Assembly (NCBI RefSeq): GCF_023652955.1 | Contig: NZ_JAKLOY010000009.1 | Location: 144,469 to 208,468, forward strand | Length of the DNA: 64,000 nt | Origin: Geomonas sp. Red32 | GTDB taxonomy: Bacteria > Desulfobacterota > Desulfuromonadia > Geobacterales > Geobacteraceae | Direction of reading: 5' to 3' | Shown here: positions 1 to 8,635 of the stretch, in pieces | How positions within the stretch are numbered: position 1 is the stretch's first letter | How the letters are laid out: every line of letters begins with the position of its first letter | Made by a program: the position numbers and the translations under genes | The notes under the pieces: generated by a model | Seen by the model: the letters and a program-made list of their open reading frames with translations, nothing else | What the model was told of the DNA's origin: nothing | Databases searched by the model: none

Positions 1-158
1 AAGGGGAGGCCGAGCGGTTCGTCAAGGAGAACGGCGGGACCGTCACCGATTTTGCCGCGGCCAGCCGGGCCGCCCGCGCCGAGATAGAAGACGACTCCGC
101 CACCATGAAGGAATTCGATCACATGAAGGGGCACCACCACGCCCCGCACGGCGACTAG
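1..158 (+). CDS. NosL-like protein, C-terminal end only
   Basis: The window opens inside a reading frame (codons from base 3) that ends at a TAG at 156-158. The visible tail is about 51 residues. It contains AERFVKENGGTVTDF and ends in a His-rich stretch (HHHAPHGD). The pattern of a Phe, then ENGG and a hydrophobic strand resembles the C-terminus of NosL-family copper-binding lipoproteins, which often sit beside ABC exporters and FMN-binding proteins, as here. The His tail suits metal binding. The N-terminal lipobox and the CxM motif lie outside the window, so the family call is an inference. The next gene starts 21 bases downstream, suggesting an operon. Confidence 0.45.
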   Translation, partial: GEAERFVKENGGTVTDFAAASRAARAEIEDDSATMKEFDHMKGHHHAPHGD

Positions 159-179
159 CCGCTCGACAGGAGACCGAAC

Positions 180-614
180 ATGCGCACCCTGATCCTCGCC
201 GTCCTGGCCCTTGTGCTGACCGCCGGCACCCTCACTCCCAGCCACGCCACTGCCGCCGCCCCGCCGCAGGCCTACAAGCAGCTCCCCAAGCCGGGGACCA
301 GGATCCCCCTGGACGCGAGCCACGTATTCACCTACGGGTTTGCCGCCGCGCCCAAGATCGGCACCTCGATCATGCGGGTGGAGATCTTCACCCTGGACGG
401 TAAGCACGACACCTCGTTCACCGTGAAGGGGGACGCCGACATGCCCTCCATGCGGGGCGCCCACGCGAGCGGCGACCAGCCCTTCGTCCTTTCCAACAAA
501 GGGGTCTACCTCCTCCCGGTCCGGCTCCCGATGCCGGGCGACTGGGAGATCCGTCTCACCTTCGGCAAGAACGGCAAGACCGTCCTGCGGGGCTCGTACC
601 TCTTCGACCTGTAG
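180..614 (+). CDS. Secreted YtkA/FixH-like domain protein
   Basis: A 144-residue protein with a clear signal peptide (hydrophobic residues 3-20, cleavage likely near TPSHATA). The mature part looks like a small all-beta domain. The core GDADMPSMRGAH, followed by strands ending in LPMPGDWEIRLTF, resembles YtkA-like/FixH periplasmic domains, where a Met/His-rich segment often marks copper-related proteins. An AGGAG motif (168-172) lies 7 bases before the ATG. It sits between the NosL-like end and the cytochrome-binding protein fusion, all on one strand, so it probably acts in the periplasm with them. The exact function is unknown. Confidence 0.5.
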   Translation: MRTLILAVLALVLTAGTLTPSHATAAAPPQAYKQLPKPGTRIPLDASHVFTYGFAAAPKIGTSIMRVEIFTLDGKHDTSFTVKGDADMPSMRGAHASGDQPFVLSNKGVYLLPVRLPMPGDWEIRLTFGKNGKTVLRGSYLFDL

Positions 615-641
615 CCGCGTCAATCCCCTCACCCACCGCTG

Positions 642-667
642 CCCCCCTCCCTCAACGGGGAGGGGGG
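642..667. repeat. GC palindrome CCCCCCTCCC/GGGAGGGGGG
   Basis: Bases 642-651 pair perfectly with 658-667 around a 6-base loop, between the YtkA-like gene and the cytochrome fusion. No T-tract follows, so it is not a typical intrinsic terminator. It resembles palindromes at 8709-8730, 28597-28620 and 48114-48137 and probably belongs to a dispersed intergenic family. Confidence 0.5.
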
Positions 668-686
668 GTATGTGTAAAGGATTCCT

Positions 687-2399
687 ATGCCTTACCAAAC
701 CATAAAAGGGAGAATAGGCGGCACGCTGTCTGCTCTCCTCGCTCTCGTCACTCTGCTCGTCCCGCTCCTCGCCTCGGCTGCGGACACCGCCCCGCCAGGC
801 TCGCCGGACGCCCTCCGGCAGGGGGAGAAGATCTACCGCAGCGGAGTCCTCCCCTCCGGCCAGCCGCTCCGCGCCCAGGTCAAGGGGGACAGCTCCCTTC
901 CCGGGACTTCCTTCGCCTGCGTGAGCTGCCACCTGCGAAGCGGTGTCGGCTCCTACGAGGAGAACGTCTTCACCCCTCCCATCACCGGCGAAAAGCTCTT
1001 CAAAAAGCGTGACGTCCTCTTCAAGGCGGGCTTCCCGATCTCCACCCTGCGCCCGCCTTACACCGACGCCTCGCTGATCGCCGCCATCAGGACCGGGGTG
1101 GATCCCGCAGGCAGGACCTTGAGCGACACCATGCCGCGCTACCCCCTGAGCGACCGGGACGCCGTGCTGCTGGTGGGGTACCTGAAATACCTCTCCTCCC
1201 GCCACTCCCCCGGCTTCGCCGATAATACCCTGAAGTTCGCCACCGTGATCACGGACGACGTCCCGGACAACGAGCGGGCGGCCTTCCTCGGGCCCATCAC
1301 CCAGTACGTGAAGCTCAAGAACAGCCAATCCCGGGCCTTCGCCGGCCGTAACGCCGCCAAGTCCCGGCTGATGGCGGAAAACATGCTCGCCAACCGGGAG
1401 ATGTCGGTCACCAAGCTCTCCCTTTCGGTCTGGACCCTCAAGGGGGATCCGGCCACCTGGCACGCCCAGTTGGACGAGTACTACCGCAAGGAGCCGGTCT
1501 TCGCGCTGGTGGGGGGGATCAGCCACCGCGACTGGCAGCCGATCCACCGCTTCTGCGAGGAACAGGCGCTCCCCTGCCTGCTCCCGGTCACCGACCTCCC
1601 GGTGATCTCGGAAACCGACTGGTACACCCTCTATCCCTCCAAGGGGTACTACCAGGAGGGGGAGAGCGCCGCCCGTTACCTCTTGGGCCGCGAGGAGCTG
1701 GCCTCCAAGAAGGTGATCCAGCTGGTCCGGCAAAGTCCTGAGGGTAGGGCGCTCGCTGCCGGTTTCCAGCAGAACTGGGCGGCGGGGAAACGGCCGCTGG
1801 TGACCGTCCCGCTGGCCGAGAAGGCGCCGGTCACCCGGGAACTGCTGGAGAAGATCGCCGGGGCGGACCGCTCGGCGGTCCTTTTGGTCTGGGCCGGGCC
1901 GGAGGCGCTCCCTGCGCTGGAACAGCTTGCCGGGGCGCGGAAGCGGCCCGAGCTGGTGGTCCTCTCCTCCCGCCTGTTGGGGGAGGCTACCTGGAAGATT
2001 CCGGAGGGGGCGAGGGAGACGACCCTTTTGACCTATCCGTTCTCCTTCTCCCCGTACCAGCCGAAGCGGGGGGTGATGGCCCCGGTGACCTTCACCGGCG
2101 ACGCCCGGCAGACCCTGCTTCGCTCCCAGCTCCCGTTGCAGGGAGGCGTGGAGAGCTCCGCCGCCCTCAGCCGTGCCCTCGCCGAGCTGATGACGCAGGC
2201 GCTGATCGATCTCAACGACAACTTCTACCGCGACGCCTTCCTCGACGTGGTGGGGGCCATGATGGAGCAGACCTTCCCCCTCTACGGACGGGTCGGCTTC
2301 GGCCCCACCCAGCGCTACGGTGCCCGCGGCTGCTACATCGTCCAGCTGGAGAAGGGTGACAACCCGCGGCTGGTCAAAAAGAGCGGGTGGGAGCAATGA
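687..2399 (+). CDS. Cytochrome c fused to type-1 periplasmic binding domain
   Basis: A 570-residue exported protein. Residues 1-32 form a signal peptide. Residues 35-170 are a monoheme class I cytochrome c: the heme site CVSCH is near residue 80 and a candidate axial Met lies in TMPRY about 70 residues later. From about residue 175 to the end it looks like a leucine/branched-chain-type periplasmic binding fold, with the typical strand FALVGGISHRDW and a later hinge-like GYYQEGESAARYL. The fusion of an electron carrier to a ligand-binding domain suggests a periplasmic redox sensor or a substrate-binding subunit for the downstream ABC system. The next gene overlaps it by 4 bases (ATGA), showing translational coupling. 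The ligand is unknown. Confidence 0.75.
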   Translation: MPYQTIKGRIGGTLSALLALVTLLVPLLASAADTAPPGSPDALRQGEKIYRSGVLPSGQPLRAQVKGDSSLPGTSFACVSCHLRSGVGSYEENVFTPPITGEKLFKKRDVLFKAGFPISTLRPPYTDASLIAAIRTGVDPAGRTLSDTMPRYPLSDRDAVLLVGYLKYLSSRHSPGFADNTLKFATVITDDVPDNERAAFLGPITQYVKLKNSQSRAFAGRNAAKSRLMAENMLANREMSVTKLSLSVWTLKGDPATWHAQLDEYYRKEPVFALVGGISHRDWQPIHRFCEEQALPCLLPVTDLPVISETDWYTLYPSKGYYQEGESAARYLLGREELASKKVIQLVRQSPEGRALAAGFQQNWAAGKRPLVTVPLAEKAPVTRELLEKIAGADRSAVLLVWAGPEALPALEQLAGARKRPELVVLSSRLLGEATWKIPEGARETTLLTYPFSFSPYQPKRGVMAPVTFTGDARQTLLRSQLPLQGGVESSAALSRALAELMTQALIDLNDNFYRDAFLDVVGAMMEQTFPLYGRVGFGPTQRYGARGCYIVQLEKGDNPRLVKKSGWEQ

Positions 2400-3037
2400 G
2401 CATGCGAACTAACTTCCGTCTCCTCGTGCTGGTTGCCCTCGTGCTGATGGCGTTGGCTCCCCGGACCCTGCTGGCCGCCGTCGGGTGCGATCTCAACGAC
2501 CCCGACCGCGACGTCTACCGGCTCTACCCCGGCGCCACCAGCTACAAGACCGTCTACACGAGCATCTACAAGGCGGGGGGAGCTCCCCTGCTGAAAAAGA
2601 TCGAGGCGCGGCTGGGGGAGAAGTATCTCTCCCTCTACGCTCCGGTCGATCTCCCCTTCACCATCTACGAGGTCTACCAGGGGGCGAAGAAGGTGGGCTT
2701 CGTGCACGGCGTCAACCAGAAGGGGCAGTTCGGCGGGATCCAGGTCTTCGTCGCCCTCGACCTCTCGGGGAAGATCAAGACCTTCTACATCCAGAAGATC
2801 TCCGGACCCTCGGCAGGGAAGCTCAGGGAGGCGGGCTTCGCGAAGAAGTTCGCCGGGGTGTCGCTCAAGGACTTCGGCAGCTTCGATCCGGCCACCGGGA
2901 AGGGGCACGGAAGGCTGGCCGAGCTTAAGAATCCCGCCCAGGGGGACACCGACTTTTACGGCGTGCTGCGGGGGCTCAAGAAGAACCTGGTGCTCATGGA
3001 CGAGCTCGGATACACCGGCAAGGGGGTAGGTAAGTGA
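2396..3037 (+). CDS. Secreted FMN-binding-like protein
   Basis: A 213-residue protein whose ATG overlaps the preceding stop (ATGA). It has a signal peptide (hydrophobic stretch around residues 8-25, cleavage near LLAA). The middle part, GQFGGIQVFVALDLSGKIK, resembles the FMN-binding fold of NosR/RnfG-type proteins (a glycine-rich loop, then paired strands ending in D-x-x-GKI). The usual threonine motif for covalent flavin attachment is not obvious, so cofactor binding is uncertain. It lies between the cytochrome fusion and the ABC permease, and its stop overlaps the next GTG start (GTGA), so all four genes are coupled. A role in periplasmic electron transfer is inferred. Confidence 0.5.
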   Translation: MSMRTNFRLLVLVALVLMALAPRTLLAAVGCDLNDPDRDVYRLYPGATSYKTVYTSIYKAGGAPLLKKIEARLGEKYLSLYAPVDLPFTIYEVYQGAKKVGFVHGVNQKGQFGGIQVFVALDLSGKIKTFYIQKISGPSAGKLREAGFAKKFAGVSLKDFGSFDPATGKGHGRLAELKNPAQGDTDFYGVLRGLKKNLVLMDELGYTGKGVGK

Positions 3038-4215
3038 TCACTCCTTTCGGGATAGCCTACCGTAACCTTCTGAGGAAGAGGATCCGCACCGTGCTGACCC
3101 TGGCGGGGATCATGCTCTCCTCCTGGGTGCTGGTGAGCCTCTTCGGCTTCAACCAGGGGTACGAGACCGCCTTGAACCGCGACATCGACAACATGGGATA
3201 CCAGCTCATGGTGATGGCCAAGGGGTGCCCCTACGAGTCGGCCACCCTGATGCTGCAGGGGGGGAAGGGGATCCGCTACATGGACGAAAAGGTGATGCAC
3301 GACATCGCCAAACGCCCCGAGGTGCAGGCGGTCACCCCGATCCTGATGCAGGCCTTCTTCGACCCCAACAAGGGGGAAAACGGAGGGATTGCCGGCTACT
3401 TCGGGGTCGATCCCGCGAGCTTCCCGGCCATGAAGCCGTTTCTCAAGTTCAAGAAGGGGGGGTGGTTCAAGGATCCCGCGGGTGACGAGGTGGTCATGGG
3501 GTATGAGGCCGCCGAACTGGAGCAGCGCGAGGTGGGGGATCAGATCATGGTCCCGGAGAAGAACGTCCCCCTCAAGGTGGCGGGAATCCTGGAGCGGACC
3601 GGCACCCAGGACGACGGCACCATCTTCGTTCCGCTGAAGACCCTGCAGAAGATCTCCCAGACCGACAAAATCACCACCGTCGGCATCAAGGGGAAGAAGG
3701 ACGCCGACCTGGCCAAGCTCGAGAACGATCTCTACCAGCTCCCCGACGTGCAGGTGGTGAGCTTCGCCCAGGTCAAGCAGACCATCATGAAGCTGATCGG
3801 GACCGCGCGGGTGATGGTCCTCTCCATCGCTGTGATCGCCCTCCTGATCGCCATGGTCGGGGTGATCAACACCGTGCTCATGTCCGTGTACGAGCGCAAG
3901 CAGGAGATCGGGATCCTGAAGACCATGGGGGCCATGCCGGGGGACATCTTCCGGCTGGTCTGGTGCGAGACCCTGATCCTCTGCCTGGGAGGCGGCATGC
4001 TCGGCATCGTGCAGGCGGTGGTCTTCGCCAACCTGACCGGCGTGCTCGTGCGGCGGCTCCTCCCCTATGCGCCGGGGGGAGCGCTGGTGACCATCGATGC
4101 CAGGCTTTCCCTTTTGACCCTGGCCATCATCCTGGTGGTCGGGCTTTTGAGCGGGCTCTACCCCGCCTGGCGGGCCGGGAGTGTCAGGCCGCTGGAATCG
4201 ATCAGGAGCGAATGA
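3034..4215 (+). CDS. MacB/LolC-type ABC transporter permease
   Basis: A 393-residue protein with FtsX/MacB permease architecture: one N-terminal membrane helix (about residues 13-33), a large periplasmic domain (about 35-255), then three C-terminal helices (about 260-285, 310-335 and 355-378). The cytoplasmic segment YERKQEIGILKTMGA between helices 2 and 3 is the conserved coupling motif of this superfamily. Such permeases do not pump small solutes through a channel. They extrude lipoproteins, peptides or antibiotics, or transmit force across the membrane. The start is a GTG overlapping the preceding stop, and the ATPase gene overlaps its stop, so this is an ABC pair in one operon. Confidence 0.88.
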   Translation: MITPFGIAYRNLLRKRIRTVLTLAGIMLSSWVLVSLFGFNQGYETALNRDIDNMGYQLMVMAKGCPYESATLMLQGGKGIRYMDEKVMHDIAKRPEVQAVTPILMQAFFDPNKGENGGIAGYFGVDPASFPAMKPFLKFKKGGWFKDPAGDEVVMGYEAAELEQREVGDQIMVPEKNVPLKVAGILERTGTQDDGTIFVPLKTLQKISQTDKITTVGIKGKKDADLAKLENDLYQLPDVQVVSFAQVKQTIMKLIGTARVMVLSIAVIALLIAMVGVINTVLMSVYERKQEIGILKTMGAMPGDIFRLVWCETLILCLGGGMLGIVQAVVFANLTGVLVRRLLPYAPGGALVTIDARLSLLTLAIILVVGLLSGLYPAWRAGSVRPLESIRSE

Positions 4216-4910
4216 TGGGCGAGGCTGAGAAGGTACTGGAGGCGCGGGGACTAGGCAGGACCTACCGGCGGGGGAGCGAGGAGATTCCGGCCCTGGACGG
4301 GGTGGAGATCGCCATCCGGCGGGGGGAGTTCGTCTCCTTCATGGGGCCCTCCGGCTCCGGGAAGACCACCCTGGTGAATCTCTTGGGCTGTCTGGACAAT
4401 CCCACCAGCGGCGAGCTTCATCTCTGCGGGAGGATGATCTTCGGGCATGGCAAACCGCTGTCGGAAAAGGCACTCACCCTGGTGCGGCGGGAGCTTTTCG
4501 GATACGTGTTCCAGAACTTCTACCTGATCCCGACCCTGACCGTGCGGGAGAACATCGAACTGCCGCTGGCCTTCTACAAAAAGCCGGGTGCCGAGGGGGA
4601 GGTCGACCGGCTGCTGAAGCTTTTGGGGATCGAGCACCGGGCGAACCATCTTCCCCGCCAGATCTCCGGTGGCGAGATGCAGCGGGTGGCCATCGCCCGG
4701 GCGCTGGTCAACCGTCCGGAGATCCTGATGGCCGACGAGCCGACCGGCAATCTCGACAGCAAACGGTCCGGTGAGATCGGCGAGGTCTTGACCGATCTGA
4801 ACCGGACCTCCGGGCTCACCATCGTGATGGTCACCCACAACCCCACCCTGGCCGGGCTGGCCGGCCGCCGCATCGAGATGCGCGACGGCCGGGCCTACGA
4901 GGAGGGGTAA
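4212..4910 (+). CDS. MacB/LolD-type ABC transporter ATPase
   Basis: A 232-residue ATPase. It has Walker A GPSGSGKTT (near residue 45), a Q-loop in FGYVFQNFYLIP, the signature ISGGEMQRVAIARAL, Walker B ILMADEP, a D-loop (GNLDS) and the H-loop His in VTHN. This is the LolD/MacB class that works with FtsX-fold permeases. Its ATG overlaps the permease stop by 4 bases; a second ATG follows immediately at 4215. It ends convergently, overlapping by 16 bases the end of the minus-strand response regulator gene. Confidence 0.9.
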   Translation: MMGEAEKVLEARGLGRTYRRGSEEIPALDGVEIAIRRGEFVSFMGPSGSGKTTLVNLLGCLDNPTSGELHLCGRMIFGHGKPLSEKALTLVRRELFGYVFQNFYLIPTLTVRENIELPLAFYKKPGAEGEVDRLLKLLGIEHRANHLPRQISGGEMQRVAIARALVNRPEILMADEPTGNLDSKRSGEIGEVLTDLNRTSGLTIVMVTHNPTLAGLAGRRIEMRDGRAYEEG

Positions 4911-6190
4911 AGCGCCGGCTGCCCTAGTTCCGGCTGGCGCTCGTTTCCTCCCCGCTTCCCCGTCTTCTGTCTGTACATCCGGGAATCCGCCTCGCGGAAG
5001 ATATCCCTGATATCCGCCGCCGTCCTCGCGGTGGCGCAGCCGAAGGAGAAGCTGAGGCCGCTGCCGTCTCCCTCCCGCGGCATCTGCGCCGCCAGGTCGA
5101 TAGCGCGGCGAAGCGATCCCTCCGCCACCTCGCCGGTGGCCCCCGCCAGGATGACCCCGAACTCGTCCCCCCCGATCCTCGCCACCACGTCGCTGGCCCG
5201 GAAGGCGCCGCGAAGAAGCCTGGCCGCCTCCTGGATCAGCCGGTCCCCCGCCTCGTGCCCCTGCCCGTCGTTGACCTGTTTGAGCCCGTCGAGGTCGGCG
5301 ATCATCAAGGTCACCGGAAACATTCTCCCCACCTCGACCCGGTGCAACTCCTCCTCGAAATAGCTCCGGTTGTGGAGGCCGGTGAGGCTGTCGTGGGTAG
5401 CCTGGTAGAGAAGACGGTGTTCGGCCTCTTTGCGGTCGCTGATGTCGTCGATGGTCAGGCAGAGCCTGGTCTTTTCCTGGCGCCCCACCAGCCGCGAGAC
5501 CCTGAGCCGCAGCCAGCCCGGCCGCGAGAGCGGCTTGCCGTAGGGAACCTCCACCTCGACCGGCGAGCCGCAGCCGGCGACCTGTTTCAGCCAGCTCGGA
5601 AGGTCGGGGGCGAGATGCAGGCAGTTCACCGAACGCCCCGCCAGTTCCTCGGGATGGCAGGGGGCCACCAGGGTACAGGCGAGGTTCGCGCACTCGATGA
5701 CGCCATCGGGGCCGAGGATGATCACGCCGGTCTTGCTCTGTTCCAGCGCCGACGCCAGGATCTGGGCCCGGCGATGCTCTTCGCTCAGGCGGCGCTCCAG
5801 GTCGACGGTTTCATGGCAGCGGGCGAGGGCGCGGTAGAGGCTGGCCCGGGTGAAGGGTTTGGGAAGGAATTGGTTGACCCCGACGTCGATCGCCTCGGCG
5901 AGCGCCTCGGAGGAACTGAAGCTGGTCTGCAGGATCAGCTGGGTCTTCGCGCCGCTTTCCCGGATCATCCGGCAAAGAGCGAGCCCATTGATCCCCGGCA
6001 TGAAGAGGTCGGTGATGACGATGTCGGGGGATGTCTGGAGGTAGGCCCGGAAGCCCGCTTCGCCGTTCTCGGCGGGGACGACCTCGTTCACCATCGGCTT
6101 CAACAGGCGCTTCAGCAGCTCCAGGTGGGCCGGTTCGTCGTCGACGCAGAGGACGCGTACCGGGAGTCTTGGCGTTTCGCCCTGTAACAT
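4895..6190 (-). CDS. Response regulator with PAS and GGDEF domains
   Basis: A 431-residue diguanylate cyclase. Residues 10-125 form a receiver domain with the acidic pair in VDDEP, the phospho-acceptor Asp in VITDLFMP, QTS, and the Lys in LPKPF. A PAS-like domain follows (about 150-260), then GGDEF (about 270-420) with an intact RIGGDEFGV active site. The specificity position in GHEAGDRL is Asp, as in ordinary c-di-GMP synthases. The start at 6190 is preferred over an in-frame ATG 84 bases upstream because AAGGAGG lies 10 bases before it. No kinase is adjacent in the same operon. Phosphorylation presumably controls c-di-GMP production. Confidence 0.9.
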   Translation of the reverse strand: MLQGETPRLPVRVLCVDDEPAHLELLKRLLKPMVNEVVPAENGEAGFRAYLQTSPDIVITDLFMPGINGLALCRMIRESGAKTQLILQTSFSSSEALAEAIDVGVNQFLPKPFTRASLYRALARCHETVDLERRLSEEHRRAQILASALEQSKTGVIILGPDGVIECANLACTLVAPCHPEELAGRSVNCLHLAPDLPSWLKQVAGCGSPVEVEVPYGKPLSRPGWLRLRVSRLVGRQEKTRLCLTIDDISDRKEAEHRLLYQATHDSLTGLHNRSYFEEELHRVEVGRMFPVTLMIADLDGLKQVNDGQGHEAGDRLIQEAARLLRGAFRASDVVARIGGDEFGVILAGATGEVAEGSLRRAIDLAAQMPREGDGSGLSFSFGCATARTAADIRDIFREADSRMYRQKTGKRGGNERQPELGQPALYPSS

Positions 6191-6575
6191 CCTCTGTTGT
6201 CCTCCTTTCCGGTGAAAAAAGGTCCCCTTGCGGGAGAATCGGGCCGAGCGGGCGCCCGGGGAAGATTCGCTCATCTTCCCTTAGGGCACCTCTAATTGGG
6301 TTGGCGATTTGTGTGCGAAGGGCATCGTCCGGCAACAACCGGAACCGCGGTATCTGTACTTACCGTTCCGGGTTCTGAGGTTATTCTTTTTCGAGGGCGA
6401 TGTAAATACACTCATCGGTGCATCCGACTCATTCTTTAACAGCTTCTTCCGATCTCTTCAAGTTGAAATGAGCCCGGCCAACAATGAGATTCCTTTGGAA
6501 TGTCCCCATTAAAAGGCGGGATTCAGGAAGATTTTCTCTTTGCAGTAACAGCCTTGCTGTACGGGGTGAGGAGCA
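6191..6575. other. Intergenic region, promoter side of the REC-PAS-GGDEF gene
   Basis: I see no supported gene here. The segment from 6290 to 6520 is more AT-rich than its surroundings and should hold the minus-strand promoter of the cyclase gene, but I could not fix -35/-10 boxes. Confidence 0.4.
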
Positions 6576-6611
6576 GGCAAAAGAAAAGGCCCCCGGTGGA
6601 CCGAGGGCCTT
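6576..6611 (-). terminator. Intrinsic terminator of the ferritin-like gene
   Basis: The arms AAGGCCC (6586-6592) and GGGCCTT (6605-6611) enclose an inner CGGT/ACCG stem. On the minus strand the hairpin is followed by TTTTCTTTT. It lies 24 bases downstream of the ferritin-like stop codon. Confidence 0.85.
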
Positions 6612-6634
6612 GTTCTTCGAACGGGCGGTTGACC

Positions 6635-7138
6635 TTATTCTTTCATGGCCCGCACCAGCAGGTCGTAATCCTCCAGCAGTGCCTGGAGATCCTCCTCGTG
6701 CTCGATCTCCTGCTGGAGGATGGTGAGCACCATGTTGTAGGTGATCGGGTCCTTCTCCCGGGTGATGTCCAAAAGGCGCTTGTAAACCCCGATGGCGCAC
6801 TGCTCTCCCTTGATGTTCTGCTCCAGGAGGACCTTCACGAAGGGATCGTCGGGAGCCTCGTAGCCGCAGTTCGTGTGGTGGTACCACTCCTCGGGCTTGG
6901 TCACCGGGGTGCCGCCCAGCTGGATGATGCGCAGCGCCACCATGTCGGCGTGAGCTAGTTCCTCGGTGGCGTGCTGGAGCAGTTCCGCCCCCACCGCGTC
7001 CTTCATCGGACCCTTCACCAGCTTGGCACCCAGCCAATACTGGTAATAGGCAAGCCACTCGTCGCAGAAAGCTTTTCTCAAGAGCTCCAGAAGCTCATTG
7101 ACATCCATTCCAATTATTTCACGCCCTTTAGATCCCAT
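6635..7138 (-). CDS. Ferritin-like diiron protein
   Basis: A 167-residue all-helical protein of the ferritin/bacterioferritin-like superfamily. Iron-ligand patterns are visible in each half: DEWLAYYQYW and EELAHAD in the first, EQNIKGEQCAIG and QQEIEHEEDLQ in the second. Together they give the two E...ExxH sets of a four-helix diiron bundle. The likely role is iron storage or protection against peroxide/oxygen, useful in an iron-respiring anaerobe. GGAGG lies just upstream of the ATG at 7138; a second Met (MDVNELL) 10 codons in could also serve as the start. A strong terminator follows. It is transcribed alone. Confidence 0.75.
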   Translation of the reverse strand: MGSKGREIIGMDVNELLELLRKAFCDEWLAYYQYWLGAKLVKGPMKDAVGAELLQHATEELAHADMVALRIIQLGGTPVTKPEEWYHHTNCGYEAPDDPFVKVLLEQNIKGEQCAIGVYKRLLDITREKDPITYNMVLTILQQEIEHEEDLQALLEDYDLLVRAMKE

Positions 7139-7411
7139 TCAGATCCTCCTTCAGTCAGTTCGGTGAAGTCCCCTGGCCTCAAAAAAAGCCCTGTAAGGAG
7201 TTTAGGGTAAAAGCCCTGACTGTCAACGCTCGGGCGGTTGCGATACCGGCGGAACGAAGGTTCAGAGAAAACACATTATTCTTTCAAAATGCGCTAAAGG
7301 GGGTGGCAACTTCATCCGATAGGTGTCTGGTATACATTCTGCAGAACTTGCTCTGGTTGGGATCCTGGCCGGGTAAGCACCGGTCGAGGAACCGCAAAAG
7401 GAGGATGGGGT

Positions 7412-8605
7412 ATGGTAGAGGTGGCAGCCTACGCCGAGCTTTGGAGCCAGGCGGAGGAGATTGTCGGGAAGCAGGCAGGCGACGCCCACTTGGTCGCCAA
7501 GGTCAACGGGCTTCTGCACCAGCTCTCCCTGCTGGACGGCGAGCTCGACCGGAAGCGGGATGAGCTTCGCCGCGAGGAGCGGCGTATCGAGGAGGAACGC
7601 GCCCGGCTGAAGGACGAGAAGCTGGAGGTGGTGGGACGCCTCGCCGCCGCCGTTGCCCACGACTTCAACAACCTGATGACCGCAGTGCTGGGCAATCTCG
7701 ACCTGGCCCTCTTCCAGCTCCCCGACGGCGAGCATAAGGTCGCCGCCTACCTCGAGCGTGCGGTAACCGCCGGGCGCCAGGTGGGAGCCCTGATCCAGGA
7801 ACTTCGGGCCTTCACCGGAAAGGGTGCCTTCCAGGGATGTGCCGTGGACCTCAACGAACTGGTGGCTGGTTACACCGATTCGCTCGCTTCGCGCGGCACC
7901 GGGGGGATCGAGGTCCAGGTGCGGCAGGGAGGGAGCATGCCCGCCGTAAACGCCGATCCTGCCCAGGCTCTGCAGGTGATCAGGTCCCTGCTCGCCAACG
8001 CCACCGACGCCGTCGGTGACGGTCCCGGCCGCATCACGGTGAGGACCGGCGTCACCTACTGCGACCAGGACGAGCTTCGCCGCCACGCGGTGGCCCCGCC
8101 GGTGACGTCGCCGGGGCGTTTCGTCTTCGTCGAGGTTTCGGATTCCGGTCCCGGGATGTCCCCGGAAACGACCCGCCGCCTCTTCGAGCCGTTCTTCAGC
8201 ACCAAGAAATCCAAACGCGGCCTGGGGCTCGCCTCCGTGGCCGGCATCGTGAGGAGTCATCGCGGCCTCCTCGCGGTGGAGAGCCGGGAAGGGGTAGGCT
8301 CGACCTTCCGGGTGCTCTTCCCGGTCTTCGATGCGCCCGAGGAGGCGGCCCGGCTTCAGCTTCAGCCGGCCACCGGGGGGCGGGAGGTTTTGGTAGTCCA
8401 GGAAAAGGACGTGGTCTGCGTGCTCGGGGGGCAGGTGATCCGCCATCCCCGCCACCCCGCAGGGGAAGAGCATTCCCCGATGGAGATCTTCAAAAGCAGC
8501 GGCGACGAGATGAGCCGCATCTTCCGGGAACGGGGACTCGCCTCCCGGGCCACCCTTACCCCCTATCACGAGCTCACCAAGAGCAAATCCGCGCCCACCG
8601 CCTAG
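7412..8605 (+). CDS. Soluble histidine kinase with a receiver-like remnant at its C-terminus
   Basis: A 397-residue kinase without membrane segments; AGGAGG precedes the ATG. Residues 30-75 are predicted coiled coil (charged Glu/Arg repeats). The H-box AAAVAHDFNNLMT is near residue 90, the N-box LLANATDAV near 195, the G1 box DSGPGM near 250 and the G2 box RGLGLASV near 275. After the ATPase domain, GGREVLVVQEKDVV looks like the first strand of a receiver (compare GGKETVLVVEDE in the neighbouring hybrid kinases), but the acidic pair is lost and only about 75 residues follow. The full-length family is CckA-like hybrid kinases. The signal sensed and the partner are unknown. Confidence 0.85.
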   Translation: MVEVAAYAELWSQAEEIVGKQAGDAHLVAKVNGLLHQLSLLDGELDRKRDELRREERRIEEERARLKDEKLEVVGRLAAAVAHDFNNLMTAVLGNLDLALFQLPDGEHKVAAYLERAVTAGRQVGALIQELRAFTGKGAFQGCAVDLNELVAGYTDSLASRGTGGIEVQVRQGGSMPAVNADPAQALQVIRSLLANATDAVGDGPGRITVRTGVTYCDQDELRRHAVAPPVTSPGRFVFVEVSDSGPGMSPETTRRLFEPFFSTKKSKRGLGLASVAGIVRSHRGLLAVESREGVGSTFRVLFPVFDAPEEAARLQLQPATGGREVLVVQEKDVVCVLGGQVIRHPRHPAGEEHSPMEIFKSSGDEMSRIFRERGLASRATLTPYHELTKSKSAPTA

Positions 8606-8635
8606 CGCTACACGCTAAGCTGCACCTCCTCCCAT

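Noticed and set aside
2333..2908. Minus-strand frame of 191 residues opposite the FMN-binding-like gene
   Set aside because: It covers genes of a coupled operon on the other strand; no ribosome-binding site or domain.
4251..5693. 480-residue minus-strand frame across the ATPase and GGDEF genes
   Set aside because: Arg/Gly/Pro-rich shadow of two well-supported genes in other frames.
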